Assembly: GCF_019278525.1 (NCBI RefSeq)
Contig: NZ_CP058986.1
Coordinates: forward strand, 2,929,001 to 2,993,000
Length of the DNA stretch: 64,000 nt
Origin: Polaribacter sp. HaHaR_3_91
Lineage (GTDB): Bacteria > Bacteroidota > Bacteroidia > Flavobacteriales > Flavobacteriaceae
Direction of reading: 5' to 3'
Below, piece by piece: positions 8,163 through 17,324 of this stretch. The notes under the pieces were generated by a model. That model saw nothing but the letters and a program-made list of their open reading frames with translations. It ran no database searches and was not told the DNA's origin. The translations under genes were made by a program, and so were the position numbers. The first letter of the stretch is position 1, and each line of letters opens with the position of its first letter.

Positions 8163-9203
8163 ATGGCTTCAAAAAAATTAAGTTTTCTAGACAGTTATTT
8201 AACTTTATGGATATTTGTTGCCATGGCAATTGGAGTAAGTTTGGGGTATTTAATTCCTACTTTTCCAAACATTATAAATTCCTTTAGCAGCGGAACTACA
8301 AATATTCCTATTGCAATTGGCTTAATATTAATGATGTATCCGCCTTTGGCGAAAGTAAACTACGCACTATTACCTAAGGTTTTTAAGAACACAAAAATCT
8401 TATCCATTTCACTAATTTTAAACTGGATTATTGGTCCTGTTTTAATGTTTATTTTGGCAATTACATTTTTACGTGACTATCCAGAATACATGGTCGGACT
8501 TATTTTAATTGGTTTGGCTCGTTGTATTGCAATGGTTTTGGTGTGGAATGATTTAGCAGAAGGAAGCGCTGAATACGGAGCTGGACTAGTGGCTTTAAAC
8601 AGTATATTTCAAGTTTTTGCATATAGTTTTTATGCATGGCTATTTATAACTGTACTTCCTCCCTATTTTGGGTTTGAAGGTGCAATTGTAGATATTTCCG
8701 TAGCTACTATTGCAGAGAGTGTTGCTATTTACTTAGGAGTTCCGTTTCTATTAGGTATTTTAAGTAGATTAATTTTAGTGAAATTAAAAGGAGAAGATTG
8801 GTACACAAACAAATTTATCCCTACAATTTCTCCATTAACCTTAATTGCATTGTTATTTACCATTGTAGTGATGTTTTCTTTAAAAGGAGAATTAATAGTA
8901 GAAATACCTATGGATGTATTAATCATCGCTGTTCCTTTATTAATTTACTTTACATTGATGTTTATTATTGGATTTTTCTTTACCAAAGCATCAGGGGCAG
9001 AATATGATAAAACTGCAGCCGTGGCATTTACAGCTGCAGGTAATAATTTTGAATTAGCAATAGCAGTTGCCATTGCTGTTTTCGGTTTAAACTCCGGACA
9101 GGCTTTTGCAGGTGTAATAGGTCCTTTAGTAGAAGTGCCTGCTTTAATTTTATTAGTACGTGTTTCTTTTTGGTTGAAGAAAAAATATTACAATAAAGCC
9201 TAG
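8163..9203 (+). CDS. arsB: ACR3-family arsenite efflux permease
   Basis: The 346-residue protein has ten hydrophobic segments and the ACR3 signature [13 protein letters not shown], which includes the conserved membrane cysteine essential for arsenite transport. The [18 protein letters not shown] motif in helix 9 is also typical. It exports As(III) across the inner membrane using the proton-motive force. As the last gene of the cluster, 2 bp after the reductase, it completes the detoxification pathway. Some databases name this type acr3. Confidence 0.93.
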   Translation: MASKKLSFLDSYLTLWIFVAMAIGVSLGYLIPTFPNIINSFSSGTTNIPIAIGLILMMYPPLAKVNYALLPKVFKNTKILSISLILNWIIGPVLMFILAITFLRDYPEYMVGLILIGLARCIAMVLVWNDLAEGSAEYGAGLVALNSIFQVFAYSFYAWLFITVLPPYFGFEGAIVDISVATIAESVAIYLGVPFLLGILSRLILVKLKGEDWYTNKFIPTISPLTLIALLFTIVVMFSLKGELIVEIPMDVLIIAVPLLIYFTLMFIIGFFFTKASGAEYDKTAAVAFTAAGNNFELAIAVAIAVFGLNSGQAFAGVIGPLVEVPALILLVRVSFWLKKKYYNKA

Positions 9204-9232
9204 TTTTATAAACATTTTACTATATAATAAGT

Positions 9233-9240
9233 TAAATTTG
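9233..9240 (+). promoter_or_regulatory. Candidate promoter of the antiporter gene
   Basis: TAAATTTG fits TAnnTTTG and lies 27 nt before the start codon at 9268. No convincing -33 element is seen. Confidence 0.35.
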
Positions 9241-9267
9241 TGTAAACCATCTTAAGTAATTGCACAA

Positions 9268-10761
9268 ATGAATTTAACCATTGAAAACATACTATTAGTA
9301 GGATCTATACTCCTTTTTATAAGTATTATTGTTGGTAAAACCTCCTATAAATTTGGAGTACCAACTTTAATACTTTTTTTAGCTATCGGAATGATGGCAG
9401 GATCAGAAGGGATTGGTGGTATTAATTTCGATGATCCAAAAATGGCACAATTTATAGGGATTGTTTCACTTAACTTTATCTTGTTTTCTGGTGGTTTAGA
9501 CACCAATTTTAAAGCAATAAAACCAATTTTAAAAGAAGGTCTAGTTTTATCTACTGTAGGTGTTTTACTTACGGCACTTTCCTTAGGTACTTTTGTTTGG
9601 TTTGTTACGGACTTTACGATATACGAAAGTTTACTTCTAGGCTCTATTGTTTCTTCTACAGATGCAGCTGCCGTTTTTTCCATTTTAAGATCAAAAAATT
9701 TAGCTTTAAAAAATAACTTAAGACAAACTTTAGAGTTAGAAAGTGGTAGTAACGACCCAATGGCATATGTATTAACATTGGCTTTTTTAACTTTAGTAAT
9801 CAACCAAGATTTAAGTATTGCTTCTATAATTCCAACATTTTTTCAACAAATGATTTTTGGTGGAATCGCAGGTTTTGGTTTTGGTAAATTAAGCGTATTT
9901 ATCATCAATAAAATCAAACTTGACTTCGAGGGTTTGTATCCTGTTTTAGTCATTGCCCTTATGTTTATTACTTTTTCGGCTACAGATGCAGTTGGCGGAA
10001 ATGGTTTTTTAGCAATTTACATTTGTGCTGTTTATTTAGGAAATCATGATTTAATACATAAATCTACCATTCTAAAAATGTTTGATGGTATGGCGTGGCT
10101 TATGCAAATTGTATTGTTTCTTACTTTAGGTTTGCTTGTTTTTCCTTCAGAAATAATCCCTTATATGGGCGTTGGAATCTTAATTTCTATATTTTTAATT
10201 TTAATTGCGAGACCAATAAGTGTTTTTATTAGTTTACTATTTTTTAAAATGAAACTTCGTAGACGTCTCTACATTTCTTGGGTTGGTTTACGTGGCGCTG
10301 TGCCTATTGTGTTTGCCACCTATCCGCTTTTAGCGGGAATAGACAAAGCAAATGTTATTTTTAATATTGTCTTTTTTATCTCGGTAACCTCTGTATTAAT
10401 ACAAGGTACCACATTATCTCTTTTTTCTAAATGGTTAAATGTTGCGCTACCAGAAAAATTAAGTCCGGTTGCAGAGAATGATCGTTATATTTTGAATTTA
10501 CCAAAATCTGCTATGAAAGAATTAAAAATTCCAGCAGACAGTACAGCTGTTAATAAACGAATTGTAGATTTACACTTTCCAACTTGTGCCTTTATAAGTA
10601 TGATAAAAAGAGACGGTAAATTTGTGCGCCCAGGGGGAGCAACTGTTATTGAAGCAAACGACACGCTTGTAATATTGCTAGACAATGATCACAGTATAAA
10701 AGAAGTTTGTGACGCATTTAATAAATACGGAATGAGTTATATTGAAAATGTAACCGAGTAA
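9268..10761 (+). CDS. K+(Na+)/H+ antiporter of the CPA1 (NhaP2-like) family with RCK_C domain
   Basis: The 497-residue protein has ~12 membrane helices (residues ~5-390) with CPA1 hallmarks SSTDAAAVFSILR and ELESGSNDPMAYVL. Both contain acidic residues of the ion-binding site. Residues ~405-480 form an RCK_C/TrkA-C cytosolic domain (HFPTCAFISMIKRDGKFVRP...GDTLVIL-type), usual in NhaP2-type potassium/proton antiporters. It probably controls cytosolic K+ or pH. It is transcribed separately from the ars genes. Confidence 0.88.
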   Translation: MNLTIENILLVGSILLFISIIVGKTSYKFGVPTLILFLAIGMMAGSEGIGGINFDDPKMAQFIGIVSLNFILFSGGLDTNFKAIKPILKEGLVLSTVGVLLTALSLGTFVWFVTDFTIYESLLLGSIVSSTDAAAVFSILRSKNLALKNNLRQTLELESGSNDPMAYVLTLAFLTLVINQDLSIASIIPTFFQQMIFGGIAGFGFGKLSVFIINKIKLDFEGLYPVLVIALMFITFSATDAVGGNGFLAIYICAVYLGNHDLIHKSTILKMFDGMAWLMQIVLFLTLGLLVFPSEIIPYMGVGILISIFLILIARPISVFISLLFFKMKLRRRLYISWVGLRGAVPIVFATYPLLAGIDKANVIFNIVFFISVTSVLIQGTTLSLFSKWLNVALPEKLSPVAENDRYILNLPKSAMKELKIPADSTAVNKRIVDLHFPTCAFISMIKRDGKFVRPGGATVIEANDTLVILLDNDHSIKEVCDAFNKYGMSYIENVTE

Positions 10762-10847
10762 TAAAAACGAACCTTTTTTAGTCTTATAAAATTGAAAAAT
10801 ACTGATATCTTATAGCAATTTAAAGCATATTGAATTCAATCATCAGT

Positions 10848-10884
10848 TTGCAATACCATTGCAAGAATAAGTTTCTATATTTGC
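10848..10884 (+). promoter_or_regulatory. Metal-responsive operator and promoter of the heavy-metal efflux block
   Basis: A perfect inverted repeat, TTGCAAT-ACC-ATTGCAA, occupies 10848-10864. TATATTTG, a -7 element, follows at 10877-10884, only 4 nt before the start codon of the first gene. The palindrome covers the -33 region, so a bound repressor would block transcription. The Fur-family regulator encoded at the end of this block is the obvious candidate binder. The assignment is inferred. Confidence 0.55.
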
Positions 10885-10888
10885 ATCA

Positions 10889-11197
10889 ATGAAATTTTTA
10901 ATATTTTTATTAGCTATTTATATTTTTGCACTCAACCTAACACCTTGTGCAGATTTTATTGTACCTAATGATCATGTACAAACCAAAATTTCACAAATTA
11001 CCGACAACCACAAACATCAAGACTCAGATTTATGTTCGCCTTTTTGTATTTGTCAATGTTGCCACGTAAACGCAACAGATCTTCAATTAACTTTTATAAA
11101 AATTGAAGTTTCTGAAATTTCGACACAAGGTTTTTTCTTTTTAAATGGCTCAGAAAAAGAGTATACTTCTTCAATTTTACAGCCTCCAATAGCATAA
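10889..11197 (+). CDS. DUF6660-like secreted Cys/His-rich protein
   Basis: The 102-residue protein has a signal peptide (MKFLIFLLAIYIFALNL) and a short cluster of metal-binding-type residues, HKHQDSDLCSPFCICQCCH, at ~50-68. It matches my recollection of DUF6660 proteins, which precede CusA/CzcA efflux genes in Flavobacteriia. A periplasmic metal-binding or sensing role is inferred. The promoter is so close to the ATG that the transcript may be leaderless. A 122-bp gap without a terminator leads to the RND gene. Confidence 0.7.
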   Translation: MKFLIFLLAIYIFALNLTPCADFIVPNDHVQTKISQITDNHKHQDSDLCSPFCICQCCHVNATDLQLTFIKIEVSEISTQGFFFLNGSEKEYTSSILQPPIA

Positions 11198-11319
11198 TTT
11201 AATTCTTTTACAGGATACTTATATCCCATTTTGAATCTTTTAGGTTCTTTTTATTTCGAATGATTCTATTAATATAATTGAATTATATCGAGATGTTTCA
11301 CTGAATTAAATCTTTTTTT

Positions 11320-14300
11320 ATGATTAATAAAATCATTGATTTCTCAATCAATAACAAGTTTATTATTGGTTTGCTTACGCTTACCATAATTGCAGCAGGT
11401 ATTTGGAGCATGACCAAAGTACCTATAGATGCTGTGCCAGATATTACAAACAACCAAGTACAAGTAATTACCCAAGCGCCAAACTTGGGCACAGAAGATA
11501 TTGAACAGATAGTAACCTACCCTGTAGAAATTGCCATGAGTAATCTGCCTAATGTTCAAGAAATTCGTTCTATTTCTCGCTTTGGTCTGTCTGTTGTTAC
11601 CGTTGTTTTTGATGACGATATGGGCACGTATTTGCCACGTCAATTAGTAGCAGAAAAACTAAACGATATTAAAGCTCACATTCCCGAAGGATTTGGAGAA
11701 CCATCCATGGGACCAATATCTTCTGGATTAGGAGAAATTTATCAATACACCTTAAAAGTAAAGCCAGCATTTAAAGACAAATACTCAATTACCGATTTGC
11801 GAACCATGCAAGATTGGATTGTACAACGTCAAATGGCCATGGTAAAAGGTGTTGTTGAGGTAAACTCCATAGGCGGAAAAATTAAGCAATATGAAGTTGC
11901 CTTAGATCCGAATGAATTAAGAGCAATTGGCTTAACTATTACCGATGTTTTCGAAGCGTTGGAAGCCAATAATCAAAATACAGGAGGTGCTTATATCGAA
12001 AAAAATCATCAAGCCAACTTTATTCGTGGAGAAGGATTGGCAAGAAATTTAGATGATATTAGACAAATTGTTATTAAAAACACTAATAACATTCCAATTA
12101 CAATTGGAGATATTGCAACCGTTCAATATGGTGCTGCCGTTCGTTATGGTGCTATGACTCAAGATGGAAATGGTGAGGTTGTTGGCGGAACAGTAATGAT
12201 GCTTAAAGGAGCAAACTCCAATGATGTTATAAAAAATGTAAAGGAAAGAATGGCTGAGATTGAAAAATCTTTACCAGAAGGTGTTAGTATAGAACCTTTA
12301 TTAGACAGAAGTAAACTGATTAAAGAAACAACATCTACAGTTTCGAAAAACCTAACTGAAGGCGCTCTAATCGTCATTTTTGTCCTCATTTTTTTATTAG
12401 GTAATTGGCGTGGTGGCTTAATTGTGGCTTCAACAATTCCATTATCATTATTAGTTGCTTTTATTTTAATGAATGCATTTGGTGTTTGGGCAAACCTAAT
12501 GAGTTTAGGAGCTATAGATTTCGGAATTATTGTTGACGGAGCCGTAATTATTGTAGAAAGCACTGTTTTTATTATAGCTACACAAGTCTTAAAAAAGAAG
12601 AAATTATCACAAAAAGAAAGGGATGGTGTAGCAGCAAATGCTTCTAAAAAAATGATGAATGCAGCCTTTTTTGGTCAACTTATCATCTTAATTGTGTTTT
12701 TACCCATTTTAGCATTAGAAGGTATCGAAGGAAAAATGTTTAAGCCAATGGCTTTAACATTCATATTTGCCATGATTGGCGCCATGATTCTTTGCTTAAC
12801 ATATGTACCAATGATGTCTGCCTTAATTTTAAGAACACCTAAATCTGACAAAAAATCGTATGGTGATAAATTTGTGATTTGGACAGAACGAAAATACCAA
12901 CCAATATTAGAGAAAGCTTTAAAAAACGGAAAACTAATTGTTGGTATCTCGGTCGTTTTATTTGGTGTAACTGTATTTATGTTCTCTAAAATGGGAGGAG
13001 AATTTATACCACAACTAGATGAAGGAGATATTGCATTTCACGCTATTCTAAAACCCGGTAGTTCTCTTACAGAAACACTTGAAACGACAACTCGAGTTGA
13101 GCAAATTGTAATGTCTAAGTTTCCAGAAGTTAAAAAAGTTGTTAGTAAAATAGGAGTTGCAGAAATCCCTACAGACCCCATGCCTATGGATCTAGCTGAT
13201 GTTTTTGTTATTCTGAAACCTAAAAATGAATGGACAACTGTAACTTCTAAAGACGAGTTAATTGAAAAAATAAAAGAAGCCGTAGAAATTATTCCAGGCG
13301 TAAATTATGAATTCACGCAACCTATGGAAATGCGTTTTAATGAATTGCTTGAAGGTGTTCGTGAAGATATTGCTATAAAAATTTATGGTGAAGACATTGA
13401 TATTCTTTCTAAAAAAGCCGAAGAAATTTCTAAAATTATTGCAGGAACAAAAGGTATTGGTGATATGAAAACGGAAGCTACCACAGGTTTACCACAAATA
13501 ACCATCACATATAATAGAAGTAAACTAGCGCAATATGGCTTGCAAATAAACATGCTGAATCAGATTGTTCAATCTGCATTTTCAGGAGGAACCGCTGGTA
13601 TTATCTTTGAAGGTGAAAAACGTTTTGATTTAGTAGTTCGTTTAAATTCTGAAAATAGAAAAGACATTTCAGACGTTCAAAACTTATTTATCAACTTGCC
13701 TTCTGGAATACAAGTTCCGCTTCGCGAAGTTGCAGATGTGAGTTATAAATCGGGGCCTATGCAAATAAGTAGAGACAATACCAATAGAAGAACTTATGTT
13801 GGTATTAATGTTAGAGGGCGTGATGTAAAATCTTTAGTAGAAGAAATTAAAGTAAAATTAGATGCGAAATTGGAATTACCTTCTGGGTATTTTATCCGCT
13901 ATGGGGGCGCTTTTGAAAACTTAGAACGTGCTAGTAATCGCTTGCAAACCGTTGTTCCGATTGCCTTGTTACTTATTTTTGTATTGATTTATTTTGCATT
14001 AAAATCGCTACCACAAACCTTAATGATTTACATAGCAATCCCCATGGCAACCATTGGCGGTGTTGTTGCATTATGGCTTAGAGACATGCCTTTTAGTATT
14101 TCTGCAGGTGTTGGTTTTATTGTACTCTTTGGAGTTGCTGTTCTTAACGGACTAGTAATGATTAGTGGTTTAAATGAATTAAAAGAAGAAGGTGTTACTA
14201 ATTTAAAAGATAGAATTATAGAAGGTACCAAAAGACGTATTAGACCTATAATGTTAACGGCTTTTACCGATGTTTTAGGTTTTTTACCAATGGCAATTTC

Positions 14301-15654
14301 ATCATCTGCAGGCGCAGAAGTGCAAAGACCTTTAGCAACCGTTGTTATTGGAGGTTTATTGTCGGCTACCCTATTAACACTATTCGTTTTACCTATTTTA
14401 TATCATTGGGTAGAAAACAAAACTTTCAATTTTAAGATGAATAAAAAACTCGTTACCAATACCGCTATTTTAGTATTTATACTCTTACTACCTATCGTAG
14501 GATATGCCCAAGAGTCTGTAAATAAGCTACCGATACTTTCAATGCAAGATGCTCTAAAATTATCAAAAGAAAATTATCCTAGTTTAAAACAAGGACAACT
14601 ACAAATTGAAAAACAGCAACTATTAAAAAGTACTGCTTTTGATTTTGGTACTACTCAAATTTATACAAGCGGAGAAGAACTAAACAATGGTGCTGGTGTT
14701 TACACAACTATTGGTTTAGGGCAATCTAACATTGATGTTTTTGGAATTTCATCTAAACGAAAATTAAATAAACAACGTATTCAATTGGCTGAAAAAGCCT
14801 ATCAACTTTCTGAGTTAGATTTAGAGCTAGAAGTAAAAAAAGCTTGGTCAAAAGTATTTCAGACAAAGAGCAACTACTATTTATATAAAGAATTAGACTC
14901 AATTTATACCAATTTCGAAAAATCTGTAAAGTTAAATTATGAAGTAGAAGCGATCTCTAAATTAGAATATTTAGCGGCTAGAAATCAAAAGTTACAGATT
15001 CAGAATAAAACAAAACAAGCCTATAGTGCATATATTATTGCAATACAACAATTCAATTTATGGTTTGTTTCTGATGAGTTGTTTACCGTATCAGATAAAT
15101 TTGAAGACCTAAATACTATTGATATCAGTGCGATTAACCCAGAATTGCATCCATTATACAGTCTTTCTCAGTTGCAAGTAACAGAAGCAGAAGCAAACTA
15201 TAAAGTAGCAAAAGCAGAAAACCTACCTAAATTGAATCTTAAAGGAGGTTTACAGGAAGTACAAGGAGTTTCCGGATTTTATAGTTATCAAATAGGTATT
15301 TCTATTCCCTTTTTATCTGGGAGAACAAAAGCACAAATTAAGACTGCTAAAATAGATACAGAAATAGCCAAAGCAAATGTACAATTCAAACAGAAAGAAA
15401 TTAAATCTAAATTATTTCAGGCAAAAGAAAATTATCAAAAATGGAAAACTTCTTGGTTGTTTTATAAAGAAGAAGTTTTAGCACTTGTAAAAAGTCAAAA
15501 AACAGGTGCTTTATTTGCTTACAAAGAAGGAGAGATTGATTATACCGCATTTACACAACTTATAAAGGAAGCCATACAGTCTGAATTAGACGCACAAGAT
15601 GCATTTATAAATTATTTAGAAAGTACTTTTGAATTACAATATTTTAAAAATTAA
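11320..15654 (+). CDS. czcA: CzcA-type heavy-metal RND efflux pump fused to a TolC-like outer-membrane factor
   Basis: The 1444-residue protein is a natural fusion. Residues ~1-1035 are a complete HME-RND pump with 12 membrane helices. Its helix-4 motif DFGIIVDGAVIIVES (~399-413) is of the Zn/Co/Cd type rather than the Cu/Ag type. Residues 1040-1444 are a TolC/CzcC-type outer-membrane efflux domain. It opens with MNKKLVTNTAILVFILLLPI...YAQ, which still looks like a signal peptide and may act as an internal membrane segment that delivers the domain to the periplasm. With the adaptor encoded next it should form a tripartite metal efflux complex. Confidence 0.92.
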   Translation: MINKIIDFSINNKFIIGLLTLTIIAAGIWSMTKVPIDAVPDITNNQVQVITQAPNLGTEDIEQIVTYPVEIAMSNLPNVQEIRSISRFGLSVVTVVFDDDMGTYLPRQLVAEKLNDIKAHIPEGFGEPSMGPISSGLGEIYQYTLKVKPAFKDKYSITDLRTMQDWIVQRQMAMVKGVVEVNSIGGKIKQYEVALDPNELRAIGLTITDVFEALEANNQNTGGAYIEKNHQANFIRGEGLARNLDDIRQIVIKNTNNIPITIGDIATVQYGAAVRYGAMTQDGNGEVVGGTVMMLKGANSNDVIKNVKERMAEIEKSLPEGVSIEPLLDRSKLIKETTSTVSKNLTEGALIVIFVLIFLLGNWRGGLIVASTIPLSLLVAFILMNAFGVWANLMSLGAIDFGIIVDGAVIIVESTVFIIATQVLKKKKLSQKERDGVAANASKKMMNAAFFGQLIILIVFLPILALEGIEGKMFKPMALTFIFAMIGAMILCLTYVPMMSALILRTPKSDKKSYGDKFVIWTERKYQPILEKALKNGKLIVGISVVLFGVTVFMFSKMGGEFIPQLDEGDIAFHAILKPGSSLTETLETTTRVEQIVMSKFPEVKKVVSKIGVAEIPTDPMPMDLADVFVILKPKNEWTTVTSKDELIEKIKEAVEIIPGVNYEFTQPMEMRFNELLEGVREDIAIKIYGEDIDILSKKAEEISKIIAGTKGIGDMKTEATTGLPQITITYNRSKLAQYGLQINMLNQIVQSAFSGGTAGIIFEGEKRFDLVVRLNSENRKDISDVQNLFINLPSGIQVPLREVADVSYKSGPMQISRDNTNRRTYVGINVRGRDVKSLVEEIKVKLDAKLELPSGYFIRYGGAFENLERASNRLQTVVPIALLLIFVLIYFALKSLPQTLMIYIAIPMATIGGVVALWLRDMPFSISAGVGFIVLFGVAVLNGLVMISGLNELKEEGVTNLKDRIIEGTKRRIRPIMLTAFTDVLGFLPMAISSSAGAEVQRPLATVVIGGLLSATLLTLFVLPILYHWVENKTFNFKMNKKLVTNTAILVFILLLPIVGYAQESVNKLPILSMQDALKLSKENYPSLKQGQLQIEKQQLLKSTAFDFGTTQIYTSGEELNNGAGVYTTIGLGQSNIDVFGISSKRKLNKQRIQLAEKAYQLSELDLELEVKKAWSKVFQTKSNYYLYKELDSIYTNFEKSVKLNYEVEAISKLEYLAARNQKLQIQNKTKQAYSAYIIAIQQFNLWFVSDELFTVSDKFEDLNTIDISAINPELHPLYSLSQLQVTEAEANYKVAKAENLPKLNLKGGLQEVQGVSGFYSYQIGISIPFLSGRTKAQIKTAKIDTEIAKANVQFKQKEIKSKLFQAKENYQKWKTSWLFYKEEVLALVKSQKTGALFAYKEGEIDYTAFTQLIKEAIQSELDAQDAFINYLESTFELQYFKN

Positions 15655-15658
15655 GACA

Positions 15659-16849
15659 ATGAAAAACACAATATATAACATTCTAACAGTATTAATTCTC
15701 TCAGTTTTATTAACTTCATGCGGTGATAAAAAAGCAGGTACACATGCACACAATATAGAAGTTAAAACAGAAGTAAAGCAAGAAGAACATCTTGAAGAAG
15801 CGATGCTTTCTGCACAACAATTTGATGCTTTAAAAATGAAAGTAGCAACTATAACTACAAGACAAATGAATGGTTTTGTAGAAGCAAATGGAACCTTAGA
15901 GGTTCCGCCACAAAATGAAGCAGCAATAACTACAGTTATAGGTGCAAATGTGGTTTCTATTAAAGTGATTGAAGGAGACAAAATAAATAAAGGGCAGGTT
16001 GTGGCCTACCTATCACATCCAAATATTATAAAAATGCAAACGGAATATTTAAATGCTTATAGCAATCGTAATTTTCTACAAAAGGGTTTTGAGCGTCAAG
16101 ATAAACTATACAAAGCTGGCGTTGGTTCTGGTGCTAATTTTCAAAAAGCAGCAGCTGAGTATGAAGCTTCAAAAGCATTAGTTAATGGAATGGCTGCACA
16201 ATTAAAACTGTTAAACATAAATACTTCTTCTGTTAGAAATGGCACTATTTTTCAACGTATTGCATTGCGAACTCCAATTGAAGGTTTTGTGCAAAAAGTT
16301 CAAGTAAAAATGGGTCAATATGTAGATCCACAAACAGAATTATTCGAAATTGTAGACACACATCACGTGCATGCTGATTTAATGGTTTTCGAAAAAGATG
16401 TTTACAAAGTAAAGAAAGGTCAGAAAATAACGTTTGATGTTCAATCGATTCCTAACCAAGAATTAACTGCAGAAATTTATTCGGTAGGTAAAACTTTTGA
16501 AGAAAATCCAAAAGCAATTCACATACACGCAGAAATAGAAAATAAAGAAGGAAATTTAATTCCGGGAATGTATATTAAAGGAAGAATTCAGGTAGAAAGC
16601 ACAGAAACAATGGCATTGCCAGAAAGTGCTATTACAAAAGAAGGAGATCATTTTTATGTTTTTTCTGTTGAAAAAGAAAATGATGCTTGGAGTTTTAAAC
16701 CCGTAGAGGTTATTCCAGGCCAAAAAGATGGTGACTGGATCGCTTTAACTTTTCCGAATGAAATAAATCCTAATACAAAATTTGCTTATAACAATGCGTA
16801 TTACCTTATTGCAGAAATGAAAAAAGGAGACGCAGAACATTCACATTAA
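15659..16849 (+). CDS. czcB: CzcB/CusB-type efflux periplasmic adaptor lipoprotein
   Basis: The protein has 396 residues if started at the ATG 15659, which gives a clean lipoprotein signal MKNTIYNILTVLILSVLLTSCG. An earlier in-frame ATG at 15629 lies inside czcA and would spoil the signal peptide. His-rich residues follow (GTHAHN), then lipoyl, alpha-hairpin and beta-barrel segments of membrane-fusion proteins (for example GTLEVPPQNEAAITTVIGANV and RTPIEGFVQKVQVKMGQYV). It ends in AEHSH. It links the RND pump to its fused outer-membrane domain. Its stop overlaps the next start by one base (TAATG). Confidence 0.92.
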   Translation: MKNTIYNILTVLILSVLLTSCGDKKAGTHAHNIEVKTEVKQEEHLEEAMLSAQQFDALKMKVATITTRQMNGFVEANGTLEVPPQNEAAITTVIGANVVSIKVIEGDKINKGQVVAYLSHPNIIKMQTEYLNAYSNRNFLQKGFERQDKLYKAGVGSGANFQKAAAEYEASKALVNGMAAQLKLLNINTSSVRNGTIFQRIALRTPIEGFVQKVQVKMGQYVDPQTELFEIVDTHHVHADLMVFEKDVYKVKKGQKITFDVQSIPNQELTAEIYSVGKTFEENPKAIHIHAEIENKEGNLIPGMYIKGRIQVESTETMALPESAITKEGDHFYVFSVEKENDAWSFKPVEVIPGQKDGDWIALTFPNEINPNTKFAYNNAYYLIAEMKKGDAEHSH

Positions 16850-17268
16850 TGACGCAAACAATAGAACATTTTTTAGAATCTAACAATATTCGGGTCACAG
16901 CAATGCGACTGCTTATTTACAAGTTTCTGGCAAAAAAACAAGTTGCTGTTACCTTAACGGATATTGAAAATGCTTTTGAAAAAGCAGACAGAACAACTTT
17001 ATACAGAACCATTAAAACTTTTGAAGAAAAGACAATTGTACATCAAATTGATGACGGAACGGGTATTACTAAATACGCCCTTTGTGCACAAGGATGTAAT
17101 TGTGAAATTGAAACCGATTTGCACCTACATTTTCATTGCAATCATTGTAATGAAACAGTTTGCTTAACAGATCATAAAATCCCACAAATAAAAGTACCCG
17201 ATGGTTTTATTTCAGAAAACATCAACCTCGTTGTAAAAGGAATATGTGATAAATGTAGTGAACAATAA
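16849..17268 (+). CDS. Fur-family metal-dependent repressor
   Basis: The 139-residue protein has the Fur winged helix (residues ~1-80; ALTDIENAF...DRTTLYRTIKTFEEK) and a C-terminal metal domain with HLHFHCNHCNETVC plus a final ICDKC. These give two CXXC pairs for structural zinc. The His-rich motif HLHFHC is typical of Fur/Zur proteins. Lying between a Zn/Co/Cd-type RND system and a P-type ATPase, it probably senses that metal and acts on the palindromes at 10848 and 17268. Whether it senses Zn, Fe or another metal cannot be read from sequence. Confidence 0.88.
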   Translation: MTQTIEHFLESNNIRVTAMRLLIYKFLAKKQVAVTLTDIENAFEKADRTTLYRTIKTFEEKTIVHQIDDGTGITKYALCAQGCNCEIETDLHLHFHCNHCNETVCLTDHKIPQIKVPDGFISENINLVVKGICDKCSEQ

Positions 17269-17286
17269 ATGCACTTCCGTTGCATT
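17268..17286. promoter_or_regulatory. Possible second operator of the metal block
   Basis: AATGCAC-TTCCG-TTGCATT is an imperfect inverted repeat (6 of 7 pairs) directly after the Fur-family gene and 39 bp before the P-type ATPase gene. Its half-site resembles that of the palindrome at 10848. Support is moderate. Confidence 0.35.
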
Positions 17287-17324
17287 GAATTTTATAGGAT
17301 CTTTGAGCTATAATTAAAAGCATT

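Noticed and set aside
10937..10950. AACACCTTGT-like strings in coding genes (10939, 20211, 19888) as extra attC fragments
   Set aside because: They lie in conserved coding positions, are followed by GCA rather than ATAA, and have no right half. They are treated as chance.
15634..15981. Minus-strand frame opposite czcB
   Set aside because: It is a shadow of the well-supported adaptor gene. No promoter or family match supports it.
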